From assembly GCA_963778025.1 (NCBI GenBank), contig CAVZTA010000003.1, positions 186,001-250,000 on the forward strand: 64,000 nt of DNA, given 5' to 3'. The notes under the pieces are model-generated. The model did no database searches and was not told the origin of the DNA. It saw only the letters and a program-made list of their open reading frames with translations. Source of the stretch: CAVZTA01 sp963778025. Lineage in GTDB: Bacteria; Chloroflexota; Limnocylindria; Limnocylindrales; CSP1-4. Position 1 is the first letter of the stretch. Every line of letters begins with the position of its first letter. Shown here in pieces: positions 41,851 through 51,515 of this stretch. Position numbers and translations under genes: made by a program.

Positions 41851-44800
41851 ATGGCCGCCATGCCGGCGAAGGTCACGAGCGCGCGCTACGTCGGGCGGGA
41901 CCGGGAGTTCGGGCGGCTCGCGGCGGTCCTGGACCGTGCTGCCGCCGGCCGGGCGACGACCCTGCTCCTCACGGGCCCGGCCGGCATCGGCGTCAGCCGG
42001 TTCCTCGACGAGGCGACGACCCGGCTCACCGACACCGAGGGTGGCTTCACGGTGCTGCGCGGCCGGGCGTATGGACCGGCGGACCCGCCGTATGCCGCGG
42101 TCATCGGCGCCATCGGGCCGGCCCTCGCCGCGCTCGACGACACGCAGCTGCTCGAGGTCCTCGGTCCGTCCACCGGTGACGCCGTCCGGCTCTTCCCGGA
42201 CATCGCGCGCCGGCTCGCTGCCGCTGAGGTCACGGTCGCGCCGCCGGCGATCACCAGCCCGGAGCGCCGGCAGCCACGAGTGATCGAGGCGCTCACCGGG
42301 ATCATCGATCGGCTGGCCATGACACGCCCCGTGCTCCTCGCGCTCGAGGACCTGCACGTCGCCGATGCCGCGACCAACGCGTCCGTCGCGTTCCTCTCGC
42401 GGATCGCCCGGGACGTGCGCCTTGCCCTGGTCGTCACCTACCAGGCGGACCGCATGACGCGCGACCACCCGTTCGCGGCCACGCTCGGCCGGATCTCGAC
42501 CGGCGCCCGTGCGCCGATGCGGCTGGACATGCCCGGCCTCGAGCGCCGCGAGGTCGCGGCGCTGGTCGAGGGGATCGAGGGCGAGCGGCCGTCCGCGTCG
42601 ATCGTCGTCCTCGTGGCCGAGCGGTCGGACGGCATCCCGTTGCTGGTCGAGGAGCTGACCGCCGCCCGTCGCGAGCTGTCGAGCGCCTCGCTCACCGGGT
42701 CGCTCGCCGAGATCGTCGCGGCGCGGCTGGCGCGCCGCACGCCGGAGTGCCGCCGCGTGCTCCGCCTGCTGTCCCTCGCGGAACGGCCGATCACGCGCCA
42801 GAACCTCGCCGAGGCGGCTGCCGCGTTCGAGGTGGGGGCGCAGCGGCCGCCGCCACGCTCCACGACCGCGCCACGGCGCGCGGAAGGCGCCCTGGACGCC
42901 GATCTCGCCGCCGGTGTCACCGAAGCGCTCGAGCAGGGGTTCCTCGTCCCCATCGGCCAGGACGGCATCGCGTTCCGCCACGAGCTCGTGGGCCGCGCGG
43001 TCGCCGCCGACCTCCTACCGCACCAGCGCCCGCGCTACCACGCCGCGCTGGCCGTCGCGTGGGCCGCGGAGCCGGTCATCGCCGCGGCGCACTGGCTCGC
43101 GGCCCTCCGGCCCGCCGACGCCCGGGCGTGTGCGCTCGAGGCGGCCGACCGCGCCGACGCCCTGGAGGCGCCCGAGGATGCACTGGCCGCCCTGGAGCTC
43201 GCCCTCGAGCTGGAAGGCGCGATGAGCGTCAACGCGCCGAGCATGGACGCCGCGGCGCAGGCGGCGACGGACGGCTCGAACGGCGCGGGCGACGGTCCCG
43301 CGCCCGGGGCGACGCAGCCGGTCGCGACACGCATCCCGACGGGGGCGCGCGAGCCGGCGCTCCGGCCCAGCAGCGCCAGCAGCACGGCCCTGCTCGACCC
43401 GCGGGCGGCCGCCATCCGCGGCCGCTTCGATCCACGCCCGCTCGGCGAGCTCCAGGTCCGCGCCGCCGAGGCCGCGTTCGCGTCACACCGTCCGGGCCGG
43501 GCGGTGGCCTTCGCGGCGGCCGCGCTGGGCTCCTCCGAGGATCGCAGCGACCGGACGGAGATCGCCCTGCTCCACGAGCGGCTTGGCCGGTACCGGTTGG
43601 CCAGCGGCGACGTCGACGGCGCCCTGTCCAACCTGCGCAAGGCGATGGACCTCGTGCCGCGCGAGCCATCGGTCGCCCGGACCACCGTCCTCGCCTCGTT
43701 CGCGCAGCACCGCATGCTCGCCGCGCAGTTCCGGGAAGCGGAGCGCGCCGCCGTGGAGGCGATGGCCATCGGCGACACCTGCGGTCCCGAAGCCGCGCCG
43801 GGGGTCCTCCACGCGACGATCACCCTCGGCGTCGTGTACGGCTGGGGCGACGATCCGGAGCGCGGTGTGGCGCTGCTGCGCGGGGCGCGGGACCAGGCGG
43901 GCGAGCTCGGCCGCTTCGACGACCGGTTCCGGGCGACGGCGAACCTCACGACGGTCCTGGACCTCCTCGGGCGGCGCCAGGAAGCCGTCGATCTCGCGTA
44001 CCTCGCCATCGCCGAAGCGCGGGATTCGGGGCTTGCCGCGGTCTACGGCAATACGCTCGGCGGGAACGTCGCGGATTTGCTGTTCGCGCTGGGGCGCTGG
44101 GACGAGTCGCGCGAGCTGAGCCGCCGGGCACTCGACTGGAGCCCGCCCGGCGCCGCGTTCGTGAACGCCATCGTCAACCTCGTCACGGTCGAGATCGAGA
44201 CATCGGGCGGCGAAGAGGCCGGCCGCCTGCTCGGCCGGATCCTCGTCGAGCTCGAGACGGGGCGCGACGTCCAGTTCGCCGTCCCGGCCTATCGCGCCAC
44301 CGCGTCGCTCGCCCTGTGGAGCGGCGACGTCCCCGATGCCGTGCGGGCCATCGAGCGCGGCTGGAGCCGCGTCCGCTCGACCGACGACTGGGTGCTCATC
44401 GCGCGGATGGCCGCGTCGGCCCTCGAGGTCGACGCCGCGGTCGTCGTCGAAGCGCTGGACCGTCGCCGGATCGCCGACGTGGCCACGGCGCGCGAACGCT
44501 CCGCGCGGATCCTCGCCGAGGCCGAGAAGGCGGTCGCGCGCTCGGCGGTACCCGACTCGTTCGGCTCGCGCCAGGAGGCGGACGCGCTGCTCGCCACGGC
44601 GCGGGCGTTCCGCCGGCGGATCGACGGCCGCGACGACCCCGCGGCGTGGGACGGCGTCGCCCGGGCGTGGGGCGCGCTCGGCGACCGATACCGTGTCGCA
44701 CGGGCACGCTGGCGCCAGGCCGAGGCGCTGCTCGCGACCGCGGGCGCGGGCTCTGACGGGCACGTGCGGGCCGATGCCCGGGCGGTGCGCGCGGACGCTC

Positions 44801-45270
44801 GGGAGCCGCTGGCCGAGGCTGTCGCGATCGGGCTGGAACTGCAGGCACGGCCACTGCTGCGCGAGCTTCGCGAGCTCGCACGCCGGGCGCTGATCCCGCT
44901 GCCGTCGGTCGTCGATGAGCTGATCGACGCGCCGCTGGTGCCGGTGATGGAGGTCGTGCCGGATCCCGATCCCACGCCCATCGTCCCGGCCGGCGCGATC
45001 GGCGCGGCGCTGACCCCGGAGGCGAGCGGCTCCCGCGACGCCGACACCTTCGGGCTGTCGCACCGTGAGCGCGAGGTCCTCGCGCTGATCGCCCAGGGCC
45101 GGACCAACCGCGAGATCGGCGACCGGCTGTTCATCAGCCAGAAGACGGTCGGCGTGCATGTCGGCAACATCCTGTCCAAGCTCGGCGTATCGGGGCGCGT
45201 GGAGGCGGCGGCGGTGGCCATCCGGCTGGGCCTGACCGAGAAGCGCGAGGTCGTCGGCGCGCGTCGTTGA
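41851..45270 (+). CDS. Large ATPase-type LuxR-family transcriptional regulator (LAL/MalT-like) with degenerate P-loop
   Basis: 1139 residues from ATG 41851 (a second ATG lies 9 nt on). N-terminal AAA/STAND module: YVGRDREFGRLAAVLD, P-loop position GPAGIGVSR (residues 42-50) with Val where Lys is expected, Walker B LLALEDLHVAD. A long helical TPR-like middle follows, and a C-terminal LuxR helix-turn-helix (LSHREREVLALIAQGRTNREIGDRLFISQKTV in two parts). Such proteins integrate a ligand signal and activate transcription. Loss of the Lys suggests weak or no ATP hydrolysis. No co-directional operon partner. Confidence 0.9.
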   Translation: MAAMPAKVTSARYVGRDREFGRLAAVLDRAAAGRATTLLLTGPAGIGVSRFLDEATTRLTDTEGGFTVLRGRAYGPADPPYAAVIGAIGPALAALDDTQLLEVLGPSTGDAVRLFPDIARRLAAAEVTVAPPAITSPERRQPRVIEALTGIIDRLAMTRPVLLALEDLHVADAATNASVAFLSRIARDVRLALVVTYQADRMTRDHPFAATLGRISTGARAPMRLDMPGLERREVAALVEGIEGERPSASIVVLVAERSDGIPLLVEELTAARRELSSASLTGSLAEIVAARLARRTPECRRVLRLLSLAERPITRQNLAEAAAAFEVGAQRPPPRSTTAPRRAEGALDADLAAGVTEALEQGFLVPIGQDGIAFRHELVGRAVAADLLPHQRPRYHAALAVAWAAEPVIAAAHWLAALRPADARACALEAADRADALEAPEDALAALELALELEGAMSVNAPSMDAAAQAATDGSNGAGDGPAPGATQPVATRIPTGAREPALRPSSASSTALLDPRAAAIRGRFDPRPLGELQVRAAEAAFASHRPGRAVAFAAAALGSSEDRSDRTEIALLHERLGRYRLASGDVDGALSNLRKAMDLVPREPSVARTTVLASFAQHRMLAAQFREAERAAVEAMAIGDTCGPEAAPGVLHATITLGVVYGWGDDPERGVALLRGARDQAGELGRFDDRFRATANLTTVLDLLGRRQEAVDLAYLAIAEARDSGLAAVYGNTLGGNVADLLFALGRWDESRELSRRALDWSPPGAAFVNAIVNLVTVEIETSGGEEAGRLLGRILVELETGRDVQFAVPAYRATASLALWSGDVPDAVRAIERGWSRVRSTDDWVLIARMAASALEVDAAVVVEALDRRRIADVATARERSARILAEAEKAVARSAVPDSFGSRQEADALLATARAFRRRIDGRDDPAAWDGVARAWGALGDRYRVARARWRQAEALLATAGAGSDGHVRADARAVRADAREPLAEAVAIGLELQARPLLRELRELARRALIPLPSVVDELIDAPLVPVMEVVPDPDPTPIVPAGAIGAALTPEASGSRDADTFGLSHREREVLALIAQGRTNREIGDRLFISQKTVGVHVGNILSKLGVSGRVEAAAVAIRLGLTEKREVVGARR

Positions 45271-45367
45271 GGGTGGGCGGCGGCGTGGCAGCGCATCCGC
45301 GAGGTCGGCGCGCTAGATTCCGCGCATTCCACCGGTCATCCGATCGACCGTGCGCCCTGAGGTTCCC

Positions 45368-45898
45368 ATGCGTCGTCGACTCGTCTCCCTGCCCGTCCTG
45401 GCCGCCATCGCCGTCCTGAGCGCCGCCTGCAGCGGCGGATCCGCCCCGGGCTGGACGCTCGGTCCGTCGCCCTCGTCGGCGCCGCCGGCTTCGGCATCGG
45501 CGTCGGCCGGCGCCTCGGGCTCGGCCGCGCCGTCGGCTGCGCCCAGTGGGACGACCGCGCCGTCCGCGTCCGTGCCGGCATCGACCGCGCCGTCGCCCGC
45601 CACGTCACCGTCGGCCGGTGGGACCGCGGTCGACATCACGGCTTCGGGCATCGCGTTCACCACGCCCACCGTCACGGCACCTGCCGGGACGCCGTTCACG
45701 ATCCACTTCGACAACCAGGATGCGAACGTCCCGCACAACGTCCAGGTCAAGGACGCGAGCGGCCAGTCGGTGTTCAAGGGCGAGGTGTTCAGCGGCGTCG
45801 CGGCCAAGGACTACCAGGTGAACGCCCTGCCGGCCGGCACGTACTCGTTCGTGTGCGACGTCCACCCGAACATGATGGGCACGCTGACCGCGAGCTGA
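45368..45898 (+). CDS. Cupredoxin (plastocyanin-like) lipoprotein
   Basis: 176 residues from ATG 45368. Lipobox LSAAC (Cys21), a long Ser/Ala/Pro linker, then a type-1 copper domain: FTIHFDNQDANVPHNVQV, and the ligand loop FVCDVHPNMMG with Cys, His and Met, plus His in PHN. It would shuttle electrons or bind copper at the outer face of the membrane. All four ligands are visible. No oxidase partner lies adjacent. Confidence 0.9.
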   Translation: MRRRLVSLPVLAAIAVLSAACSGGSAPGWTLGPSPSSAPPASASASAGASGSAAPSAAPSGTTAPSASVPASTAPSPATSPSAGGTAVDITASGIAFTTPTVTAPAGTPFTIHFDNQDANVPHNVQVKDASGQSVFKGEVFSGVAAKDYQVNALPAGTYSFVCDVHPNMMGTLTAS

Positions 45899-45923
45899 GG
45901 TTCGCGCGAGGGAGGACGTGCCG

Positions 45924-46682
45924 ATGACGCCACACGGCGACCAGGTCTGCTACCGCGACGCGTATGCGCGGGAGCTCGAGGCCCGCGTCGTCGAGGTGGC
46001 CGCGGCCGACGGCGGCCCGCCGCAGGTCGTGCTCGATGCCACGGTGTTCTACCCGGGCGGAGGCGGCCAGCCCTCGGACGTCGGCGCGCTGCTCCGGACC
46101 GCCGACGGCCGGCGCTGGACGGTCCGCGCGGCGCGGAAGCTGGGTGGCGAGATCGCGCACGAGCTGGAGGTCCCGGACGGCGAGGCGCCTCCCGAGCGTG
46201 GCGACATCGTCCGGGTCGACCTGGACTGGGCGCGGCGCTATGCGCTGATGCGGACCCACACCGCGCTGCATGCGCTGTGCGGCGTCGTGTGGCGCGACTA
46301 CGGGGCGCTCGTGACCGGGGGCAACATGGAGCCCGGTGGCGGCCGCATGGACTTCGAGTTCGAGCGGATGACGGGCGACCTGGTCGACGAGATCGAGGCG
46401 CGCGTCAACACCGAGCTGGCGGCGGCACGCGAGGTGCGGGTCGACGTCAAGCCCCGCGACGTCGCGTTCGCGATCCCCGATCTCATCAGGACGAAGATCA
46501 ACCTCCTGCCCGAGGGGATCGAGGAGATCCGGACGATCGAGATCGTGGGGCTGGACCTCCAGGCCGATGGCGGGACGCACGTGGCGAACACGCGCGAGGT
46601 CGGCGGCATCAGGGTGACCGGCTACGAATCGAAGGGCCGCATCAACAAACGGATCCGCCTCGCGCTCGTCGATCCAGCCTGA
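45924..46682 (+). CDS. alaX: Alanyl-tRNA editing protein (AlaX family)
   Basis: 252 residues from ATG 45924, well spaced from GGGAGGA; a GTG 6 nt upstream is possible. Features: VFYPGGGGQPSD, the HxxxH zinc/catalytic motif in RTHTALHAL, GNMEPGGGRMDF, and the second metal site ADGGTHVANTREVG, where Asp occupies the position of the Cys in CGGTHV of many AlaRS editing domains. This variant also exists in stand-alone AlaX proteins. It deacylates Ser- or Gly-tRNA(Ala). Follows the cupredoxin gene by 25 nt. Confidence 0.9.
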   Translation: MTPHGDQVCYRDAYARELEARVVEVAAADGGPPQVVLDATVFYPGGGGQPSDVGALLRTADGRRWTVRAARKLGGEIAHELEVPDGEAPPERGDIVRVDLDWARRYALMRTHTALHALCGVVWRDYGALVTGGNMEPGGGRMDFEFERMTGDLVDEIEARVNTELAAAREVRVDVKPRDVAFAIPDLIRTKINLLPEGIEEIRTIEIVGLDLQADGGTHVANTREVGGIRVTGYESKGRINKRIRLALVDPA

Positions 46683-46898
46683 TCGCGGCGCCGCGTCGGG
46701 CCCCATCGACCTGGTCTGACCCTCCGCTCGTCGGTCTCAACCCCAGTCGACGACCCGTTCGACCATCCTTCTGACGCCGTCACCCGTCCAGACGACGACG
46801 CGCGCGACGCCTCCTGCCCCGCCCGTTCATGGAACGTTGACCCAGCGCCGCCTCCGCGCAGTACGCTCGCGGCACCAGGCGCGCTGAGGGAGGTCCGC

Positions 46899-47597
46899 GT
46901 GTTCAGCGACGGGCTGCAGCAGGTGCTCCAGCAGTTCGACTTCGCGCTCCGGCTGCTGCTGGCCGCCATCCTCGGCGGCGCGATCGGCGTGGAGCGGGAG
47001 ATCCACGATCACCCGGCGGGCATCCGCACCCACATGCTCGTGTCCCTCGGCGCCGCGATCTTCACGCTCCTGGGCATCGTCGGCTTCGAGGAGGTCCAGA
47101 GCGCCCCGGGTGTCGTGGTCCCGGTCGATCCGACCCGCATCGCGGCCCAGGTGGTGTCGGGCATCGGCTTCCTGGGCGCCGGCGCGATCATCAAGTACGG
47201 GACGACGGTCCGGGGTCTGACCACCGCCGCGTCACTGTGGGCGACGGCGTCGATCGGGATGGCCGCCGCGGCCGGTGCCTGGCTCATCGCGTCGGTGGGG
47301 ACGGTGATCATGATCGCGTCGCTGTGGCCGCTGGCCCGGATCGTGGCCCGCGTGCGGCCCGCCGACGGCCGCGCGCTCCGGCTCCAGCTCGGTCTCCACG
47401 ACCTGGCCGACCTCAATCCCGTCATGGCCGAGATCCACCGACGCCGGCTGGACATCACCGCGATGGAGACGGACAAGGTCGGCAAGGGCCAGTACGAGGT
47501 GCTGCTCCAGCTCGCGTTGCCGCCCGGCGCCGTCCGGGCCGAGGTCATCCAGGCGGTCGGCAACCTCCATGGCATCGTCATCGTCCAGGCCGACTGA
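46899..47597 (+). CDS. MgtC/SapB-family membrane protein
   Basis: 232 residues from GTG 46899 after GAGGGAGG. N-terminal MgtC domain: LLLAAILGGAIGVEREIHDHPAGIRTHMLVSLGAA, GIGFLGAGAIIKYGTTVRGLTTAASLWATASIGMA (described in parts), four to five helices. The C-terminal 85 residues form an ACT-like soluble domain (NPVMAEIHRRRLDITAMETD). MgtC proteins modulate Mg homeostasis and ATP synthase in pathogens; in environmental bacteria the role is unclear. The 216 nt upstream hold no gene; a TTGACC near 46837 is a weak -35 candidate. Confidence 0.9.
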   Translation: MFSDGLQQVLQQFDFALRLLLAAILGGAIGVEREIHDHPAGIRTHMLVSLGAAIFTLLGIVGFEEVQSAPGVVVPVDPTRIAAQVVSGIGFLGAGAIIKYGTTVRGLTTAASLWATASIGMAAAAGAWLIASVGTVIMIASLWPLARIVARVRPADGRALRLQLGLHDLADLNPVMAEIHRRRLDITAMETDKVGKGQYEVLLQLALPPGAVRAEVIQAVGNLHGIVIVQAD

Positions 47598-47618
47598 GTT
47601 CGCCGGGGCAGGGGCCGA

Positions 47619-48743
47619 TCAGGTCGTCCGGCGGACGCCCGCTTTCGTGACCGCCACCACCCCCAGCCCCTCGTCGAGCTCCACGAGATCCGCCCGCTGA
47701 CCCGGCGCCAGGCGCCCGCGGTCCGTGACGCCGACCACCGCCAGCGGATCGCGCGAGGCCGCGGCGACGGCCCGCGGCAGCGACACGCCCAGCGCGACCA
47801 GGTTGCGGACGGCGCTGTCCAGCGCGATGACCGAGCCCGCGAGCGTCGTGGTCCCCGCGACGGTGCAGCGGTCCCACAGGATCTCGATCGGGACACCACC
47901 GACCTCGGCGCGTGTGGCGCCCGTCCCGGAGATCGACAACGCGTCGCTCACGAGGACCATCCGGCCCGCGGGCTTCGCCCGGAGGATGAGCGGCCAGACG
48001 TCGCGATGGACGTGCTGCCCATCGGCGATGAGCTCCACGGCGGCGTCGTCCGTGAGGAGCGCGGCGACCGCCAGCCCGGGCGTCCGGTGGTCGACGCCGG
48101 TCATCGCGTTGAACAGATGGGTCGTGGTGCCTGCCCCCGCCGCGTAGCCCGCCCGCGCCTCCTCGGCGGTCGCGGCGGAGTGGCCGAGCGACGGCACGAC
48201 CCCGTGCTCGCGGAGCCACGCGATGAGCTCGAGCCCGCCCTCGATCTCGGGTGCGACCGTGGTGATCCGCCAGCCGTCGAGCCAGCCCTCGATGCGGGAG
48301 CGCGGCACGTCGACCGGCGAGGCGATGTGGGCCTGGTTCTGCGCCCCCGGACGGCGGGGCGAGATGAACGGGCCCTCGAGGTTGAAGCCCAGGGGATCGG
48401 CCCCGTCGTCGGGCGCCGAAGGGGTCCAGCCGCGGACGTCCGCCACGAACCGGTCGAGCGTGTCGAGCGCCGCCGTCACCGCGGTCGGCAGGAACGAGGT
48501 GACGCCCCGTCGAAGCAGGGCGCGGGCCATGCCGTCGAGTGCGTCCGCGCCGCCCATCGCGTCGTGGCCGCCATACCCGTGGACGTGGAGGTCGACGAAC
48601 CCGGGGGCGATGAACGGACCCGCCACCGCGTCTTCAGCGGACGGGTCGGGCTCCACGGCCGCGATCGTCGCGCCGTCGAGGATGAGCCGACCCGCGACGA
48701 CCTCCTCGTCGAGGACGAGGCGACCGGCGAGCGACGTGGTCAC
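47619..48743 (-). CDS. nagA: N-acetylglucosamine-6-phosphate deacetylase
   Basis: 374 residues from the GTG that overlaps the regulator's stop (GTGA). Amidohydrolase fold: APGFVDLHVHGYGGHD, FNLEGPFISPRRPGAQN, SLGHSAAT, THLFNAMTGVDHR, IADGQHVH and LVSDALSISGTG with the catalytic Asp. It removes acetate from GlcNAc-6-P to give GlcN-6-P. Last gene of the eight-gene operon; no NagB is visible, so deamination may be done elsewhere or by the SIS protein. Confidence 0.93.
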   Translation of the reverse strand: MTTSLAGRLVLDEEVVAGRLILDGATIAAVEPDPSAEDAVAGPFIAPGFVDLHVHGYGGHDAMGGADALDGMARALLRRGVTSFLPTAVTAALDTLDRFVADVRGWTPSAPDDGADPLGFNLEGPFISPRRPGAQNQAHIASPVDVPRSRIEGWLDGWRITTVAPEIEGGLELIAWLREHGVVPSLGHSAATAEEARAGYAAGAGTTTHLFNAMTGVDHRTPGLAVAALLTDDAAVELIADGQHVHRDVWPLILRAKPAGRMVLVSDALSISGTGATRAEVGGVPIEILWDRCTVAGTTTLAGSVIALDSAVRNLVALGVSLPRAVAAASRDPLAVVGVTDRGRLAPGQRADLVELDEGLGVVAVTKAGVRRTT

Positions 48744-49525
48744 CGTCCCGTCGCGGCGACGACGCCCGCCGGGCCGGTCGCGCCCGTCGCCTGCTCCTCG
48801 ACCTCGAACACGACATCGAGCGCGTAGCGGGTGCCTGGATAGCGCGACTCCGTCCACTCCATCGGCCGGCCGTGCTGGTCGACGATCAGCCGCCGCTCCA
48901 CGAGCAGTGGCTCGCCCCGCCGCACGCCCAGCCGGGTCGCGTCCTCGTCGGTCGCCGGCTCGGAACAGACCGTCCCATGGCCGCGCGTCGGGACGAGCGC
49001 GGCCCGCGCCAGTGCCTCGTGCATCGAGCCGCTGGCGAGGTCGGCCGACGCCAGCACGACGGCGTACGGCTCCGGCACGACCGCCGTCTCGAGCGCCACG
49101 GGCTCCCCGTCCGCCAGCCGGATCCGCCGGATGACGACGATCTCGCGCCGCTCATCGGTCAGGTGGAGCGCCGCCGCCTCCTCGTCCGTCGCGCTGCGCG
49201 CAGCGCACCCGAGCACGCACGACGATGGCACCCGTCCGCGCCGACGCATCTCGGTCGTGAAGCTCATCAGGCTGTTGGTCCGGCGATGCGCCGGCGGCTC
49301 GGCGACGAAGCTCCCACGTCCGGGATCGCGGTGGATCAGCCCCTCGTCGGCCAGGCGCGCGAATGCATTGCGCGCCGTCATCCGCGACACACCGAACTCC
49401 GCCGACAGCGTCGCGTCGGACGGGAGACGGTCGCCCGGTCGGAGGGTCGCGACGCGCTCGCGCAGGGCGAGCTCGATGGCGCGGTAGCGCGGCCGCCGGG
49501 CGTCGTCGGCGATCGCGACGCCCAT
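48740..49525 (-). CDS. GntR/HutC-family regulator with UTRA domain (NagR/DasR-like)
   Basis: 261 residues from ATG 49525, overlapping the permease stop (ATGA). GntR winged helix (YRAIELALRERVATLRPGDRLPSDATLSAEFGVSRMTARNAF, seen in two parts) and a UTRA effector domain (VVIRRIRLADGEPVALETA, RRGEPLLVERRLIVDQHGRPMEWTESRYPG). NagR/DasR members bind GlcN-6-P or GlcNAc-6-P and release operators. Placed beside nagA, and an inverted repeat resembling a dre site lies in front of the operon, so autoregulation is likely. Confidence 0.9.
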   Translation of the reverse strand: MGVAIADDARRPRYRAIELALRERVATLRPGDRLPSDATLSAEFGVSRMTARNAFARLADEGLIHRDPGRGSFVAEPPAHRRTNSLMSFTTEMRRRGRVPSSCVLGCAARSATDEEAAALHLTDERREIVVIRRIRLADGEPVALETAVVPEPYAVVLASADLASGSMHEALARAALVPTRGHGTVCSEPATDEDATRLGVRRGEPLLVERRLIVDQHGRPMEWTESRYPGTRYALDVVFEVEEQATGATGPAGVVAATGR

Positions 49526-50508
49526 CAGGACTCGCTGGTGACGCGGGTGTAGGCGGCGGCGACCGCGAGGATGATCGAGCCGTAGATGATCTGGCGGATC
49601 GCCTCGGGCGCGTCGAGGACGGTCAGGAGCGACACGAGGACCGTCAGGATGATCGCGCCGATGATGCTCCCGGTGTAGCCGCCCCGTCCGCCGAAGATCG
49701 AGGTCCCGCCGATGACCACGGCCGCGACGGATGGCAGCAGGTAGGAGTCGGCGAGCCCCAGCGTCGAGGCGTTCGCCAGGGACGACACGAGCATCCCGGC
49801 CAGTGCCGCGAGGATGCCCGAGAGCGTGTACACCGCGAGGTGGACCTGCCACACGCGCACGCCGGCGAGTCGCGCGGCCGTGGCGTTGTCGCCGATCGCG
49901 AACAGCAGCCGTCCGAACCCGGACCGCCGCAGCCCCAGGATGATGACGGCTGCGAGGGGCACGATGAGGAACAGGCAGTTGGGCAGGAACCCGAACGACG
50001 TCCCGGCGCCGATGAACGCGATCGGGGCGGGCACGACCGTGGCGGTCGCCCGAAGGGCGGTCTGGTAGACCGTCAGCAGGCCGTTCACCACGAGCCCCGT
50101 GCCGAGCGTCATGACCAGCGGCTGCACCCGGAAGACGCCGACGCCGACGCCGTTGAGCGCCCCGACCAGCCCGCCCGCGACGAGCCCCAGGAGGATGGCG
50201 ACGACGTCGCCCTGGTTCGCCGATTGCGTCGCCGCGAGGTAGGCGCCCATCGTCGCGACCTGTGCCACGGACAGGTCGATGCCGCCGGTCAGCATGACCA
50301 GCGTCTGGCTGGCCGCGAGGATCGCGAGCGGGGTCGCGAACTTGATGGTGTTCGCGATCCAGGTCCCGGACACGATGCCCGGCTGGACCAGCTGGAGCAG
50401 CAGGATCAGCGCTGCGAGCAGGATCAGCAGCGGGATCGTCGGCTGCTCGCGCAGGCGCCGCCGCCAGTCCCGGGCCGGTCGAGCGGCGATCGCCGCGCCG
50501 GCCGTCAC
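49525..50508 (-). CDS. Sugar ABC transporter permease (RbsC type)
   Basis: 327 residues from GTG 50508, overlapping the upstream permease stop. About nine to ten helices; family motifs LVMLTGGIDLSVAQVATMGAY, LVAGGLVGALNGVGVG, VQPLVMTLGTG, FAIGDNATAARLAGVRV, and LLPSVAAVVIGGTSIFGGRGGYTGSIIGA (in parts). Second of two paired permeases in the operon. Confidence 0.92.
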   Translation of the reverse strand: MTAGAAIAARPARDWRRRLREQPTIPLLILLAALILLLQLVQPGIVSGTWIANTIKFATPLAILAASQTLVMLTGGIDLSVAQVATMGAYLAATQSANQGDVVAILLGLVAGGLVGALNGVGVGVFRVQPLVMTLGTGLVVNGLLTVYQTALRATATVVPAPIAFIGAGTSFGFLPNCLFLIVPLAAVIILGLRRSGFGRLLFAIGDNATAARLAGVRVWQVHLAVYTLSGILAALAGMLVSSLANASTLGLADSYLLPSVAAVVIGGTSIFGGRGGYTGSIIGAIILTVLVSLLTVLDAPEAIRQIIYGSIILAVAAAYTRVTSES

Positions 50509-51515
50509 GTCTGCTGCCGCCGCAGGATGAGCCAGCCGCCGACCATGACGACGATGACCATGATCCCGCCGCGGATGACGACGCTGAAGTTGGCGTCGAC
50601 GCCGAGGAAGATCAGGTCCTGGCGGATGAGCGCGAGGATGAACGCGGCGGCGAGCGGGCCGAGCAGCCCGCCCTGGCCCCCCGCGAGGCTCACGCCGCCG
50701 AGCACGATGGCGGCGACGGCGGCGAGCGTGTAGTCCGCGGGGACCGGCGAGCCGATGCCGGTCGTCATCGTCAGGGCGAGGCCGCCACCCGCCGCGAACA
50801 GCCCGGCCAGCACGTACGACGCGACCTTCGTCCGCTCGACCTGGACGCCGCTTCGGAACGCCGCCAGCCGGTCGCTCCCGACCGAGTACAGCGACAGGCC
50901 CAGGCGCGAGCGGCGGAGCGGCAGCCAGACCACCGCGACGACGACGATGAGGACGACGAGCACCTTGGGCAGGAGGTCGATGAGCACGCCGCCGGAGGCG
51001 AGCGACGTGAACCAGCTCGCGCCCTTGCCGCCGGGCTTGGACAGCACCAGCAGCGCCGCCCCGGCCCACACGAACGACGTGGCGAGGGTCACGATGATGT
51101 CCGGGACGCGCGTGATGACGACGAGCCCGCCATTGACGAAGCCGACGCCCAACCCGAGCAGCAGGATGAACACGACGACGCCGAACGACGCCGGATCCCC
51201 GAGCCGCTCCATGAGGACGGCCGCGGTGATGCTGGCGAACGCCATGACGGCGCCGACCGAGAGGTCGATGCCGCCCGCGATGACGACGATCGCCTGGGCG
51301 ACCGCGGCGAGGCCGATGGGCAGGGACGCGCGGGCCAGCGTCTCGAGGTCGAACGCCCCGAAGGTCGGGTGGATGACCTTCGTGACGACGAGCAGGACGA
51401 TCAGCACGCCCAGCAGGCCCAGGCCCCAGGCGTTCCGCCGCAGGAAGTGACGCCACGCGCCCTCGGCGGGGGCGATGGCCGTGGGCGTGGACGGCGACGC
51501 GGTGACGGCCGTCAT
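50505..51515 (-). CDS. Sugar ABC transporter permease (RbsC type)
   Basis: 336 residues from ATG 51515. Helices and motifs parallel its neighbour: AIVVIAGGIDLSVGAVMAFAS, LLLGLGVGFVNGGLVV, VPDIIVTLATSFVWAG, YSVGSDRLAAFRSGV and AVAAIVLGGVSLAGGQGGLLG. The ATG overlaps the ATPase stop. Two different permeases suggest a heterodimeric channel. Confidence 0.92.
   Translation of the reverse strand: MTAVTASPSTPTAIAPAEGAWRHFLRRNAWGLGLLGVLIVLLVVTKVIHPTFGAFDLETLARASLPIGLAAVAQAIVVIAGGIDLSVGAVMAFASITAAVLMERLGDPASFGVVVFILLLGLGVGFVNGGLVVITRVPDIIVTLATSFVWAGAALLVLSKPGGKGASWFTSLASGGVLIDLLPKVLVVLIVVVAVVWLPLRRSRLGLSLYSVGSDRLAAFRSGVQVERTKVASYVLAGLFAAGGGLALTMTTGIGSPVPADYTLAAVAAIVLGGVSLAGGQGGLLGPLAAAFILALIRQDLIFLGVDANFSVVIRGGIMVIVVMVGGWLILRRQQT

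Noticed and set aside
41720..42981. Minus-strand open frame extending the methyltransferase upstream by over 400 codons
   Set aside because: It is antisense to the LuxR-type gene and has shadow-like composition; methyltransferase motifs begin only after about 41712.
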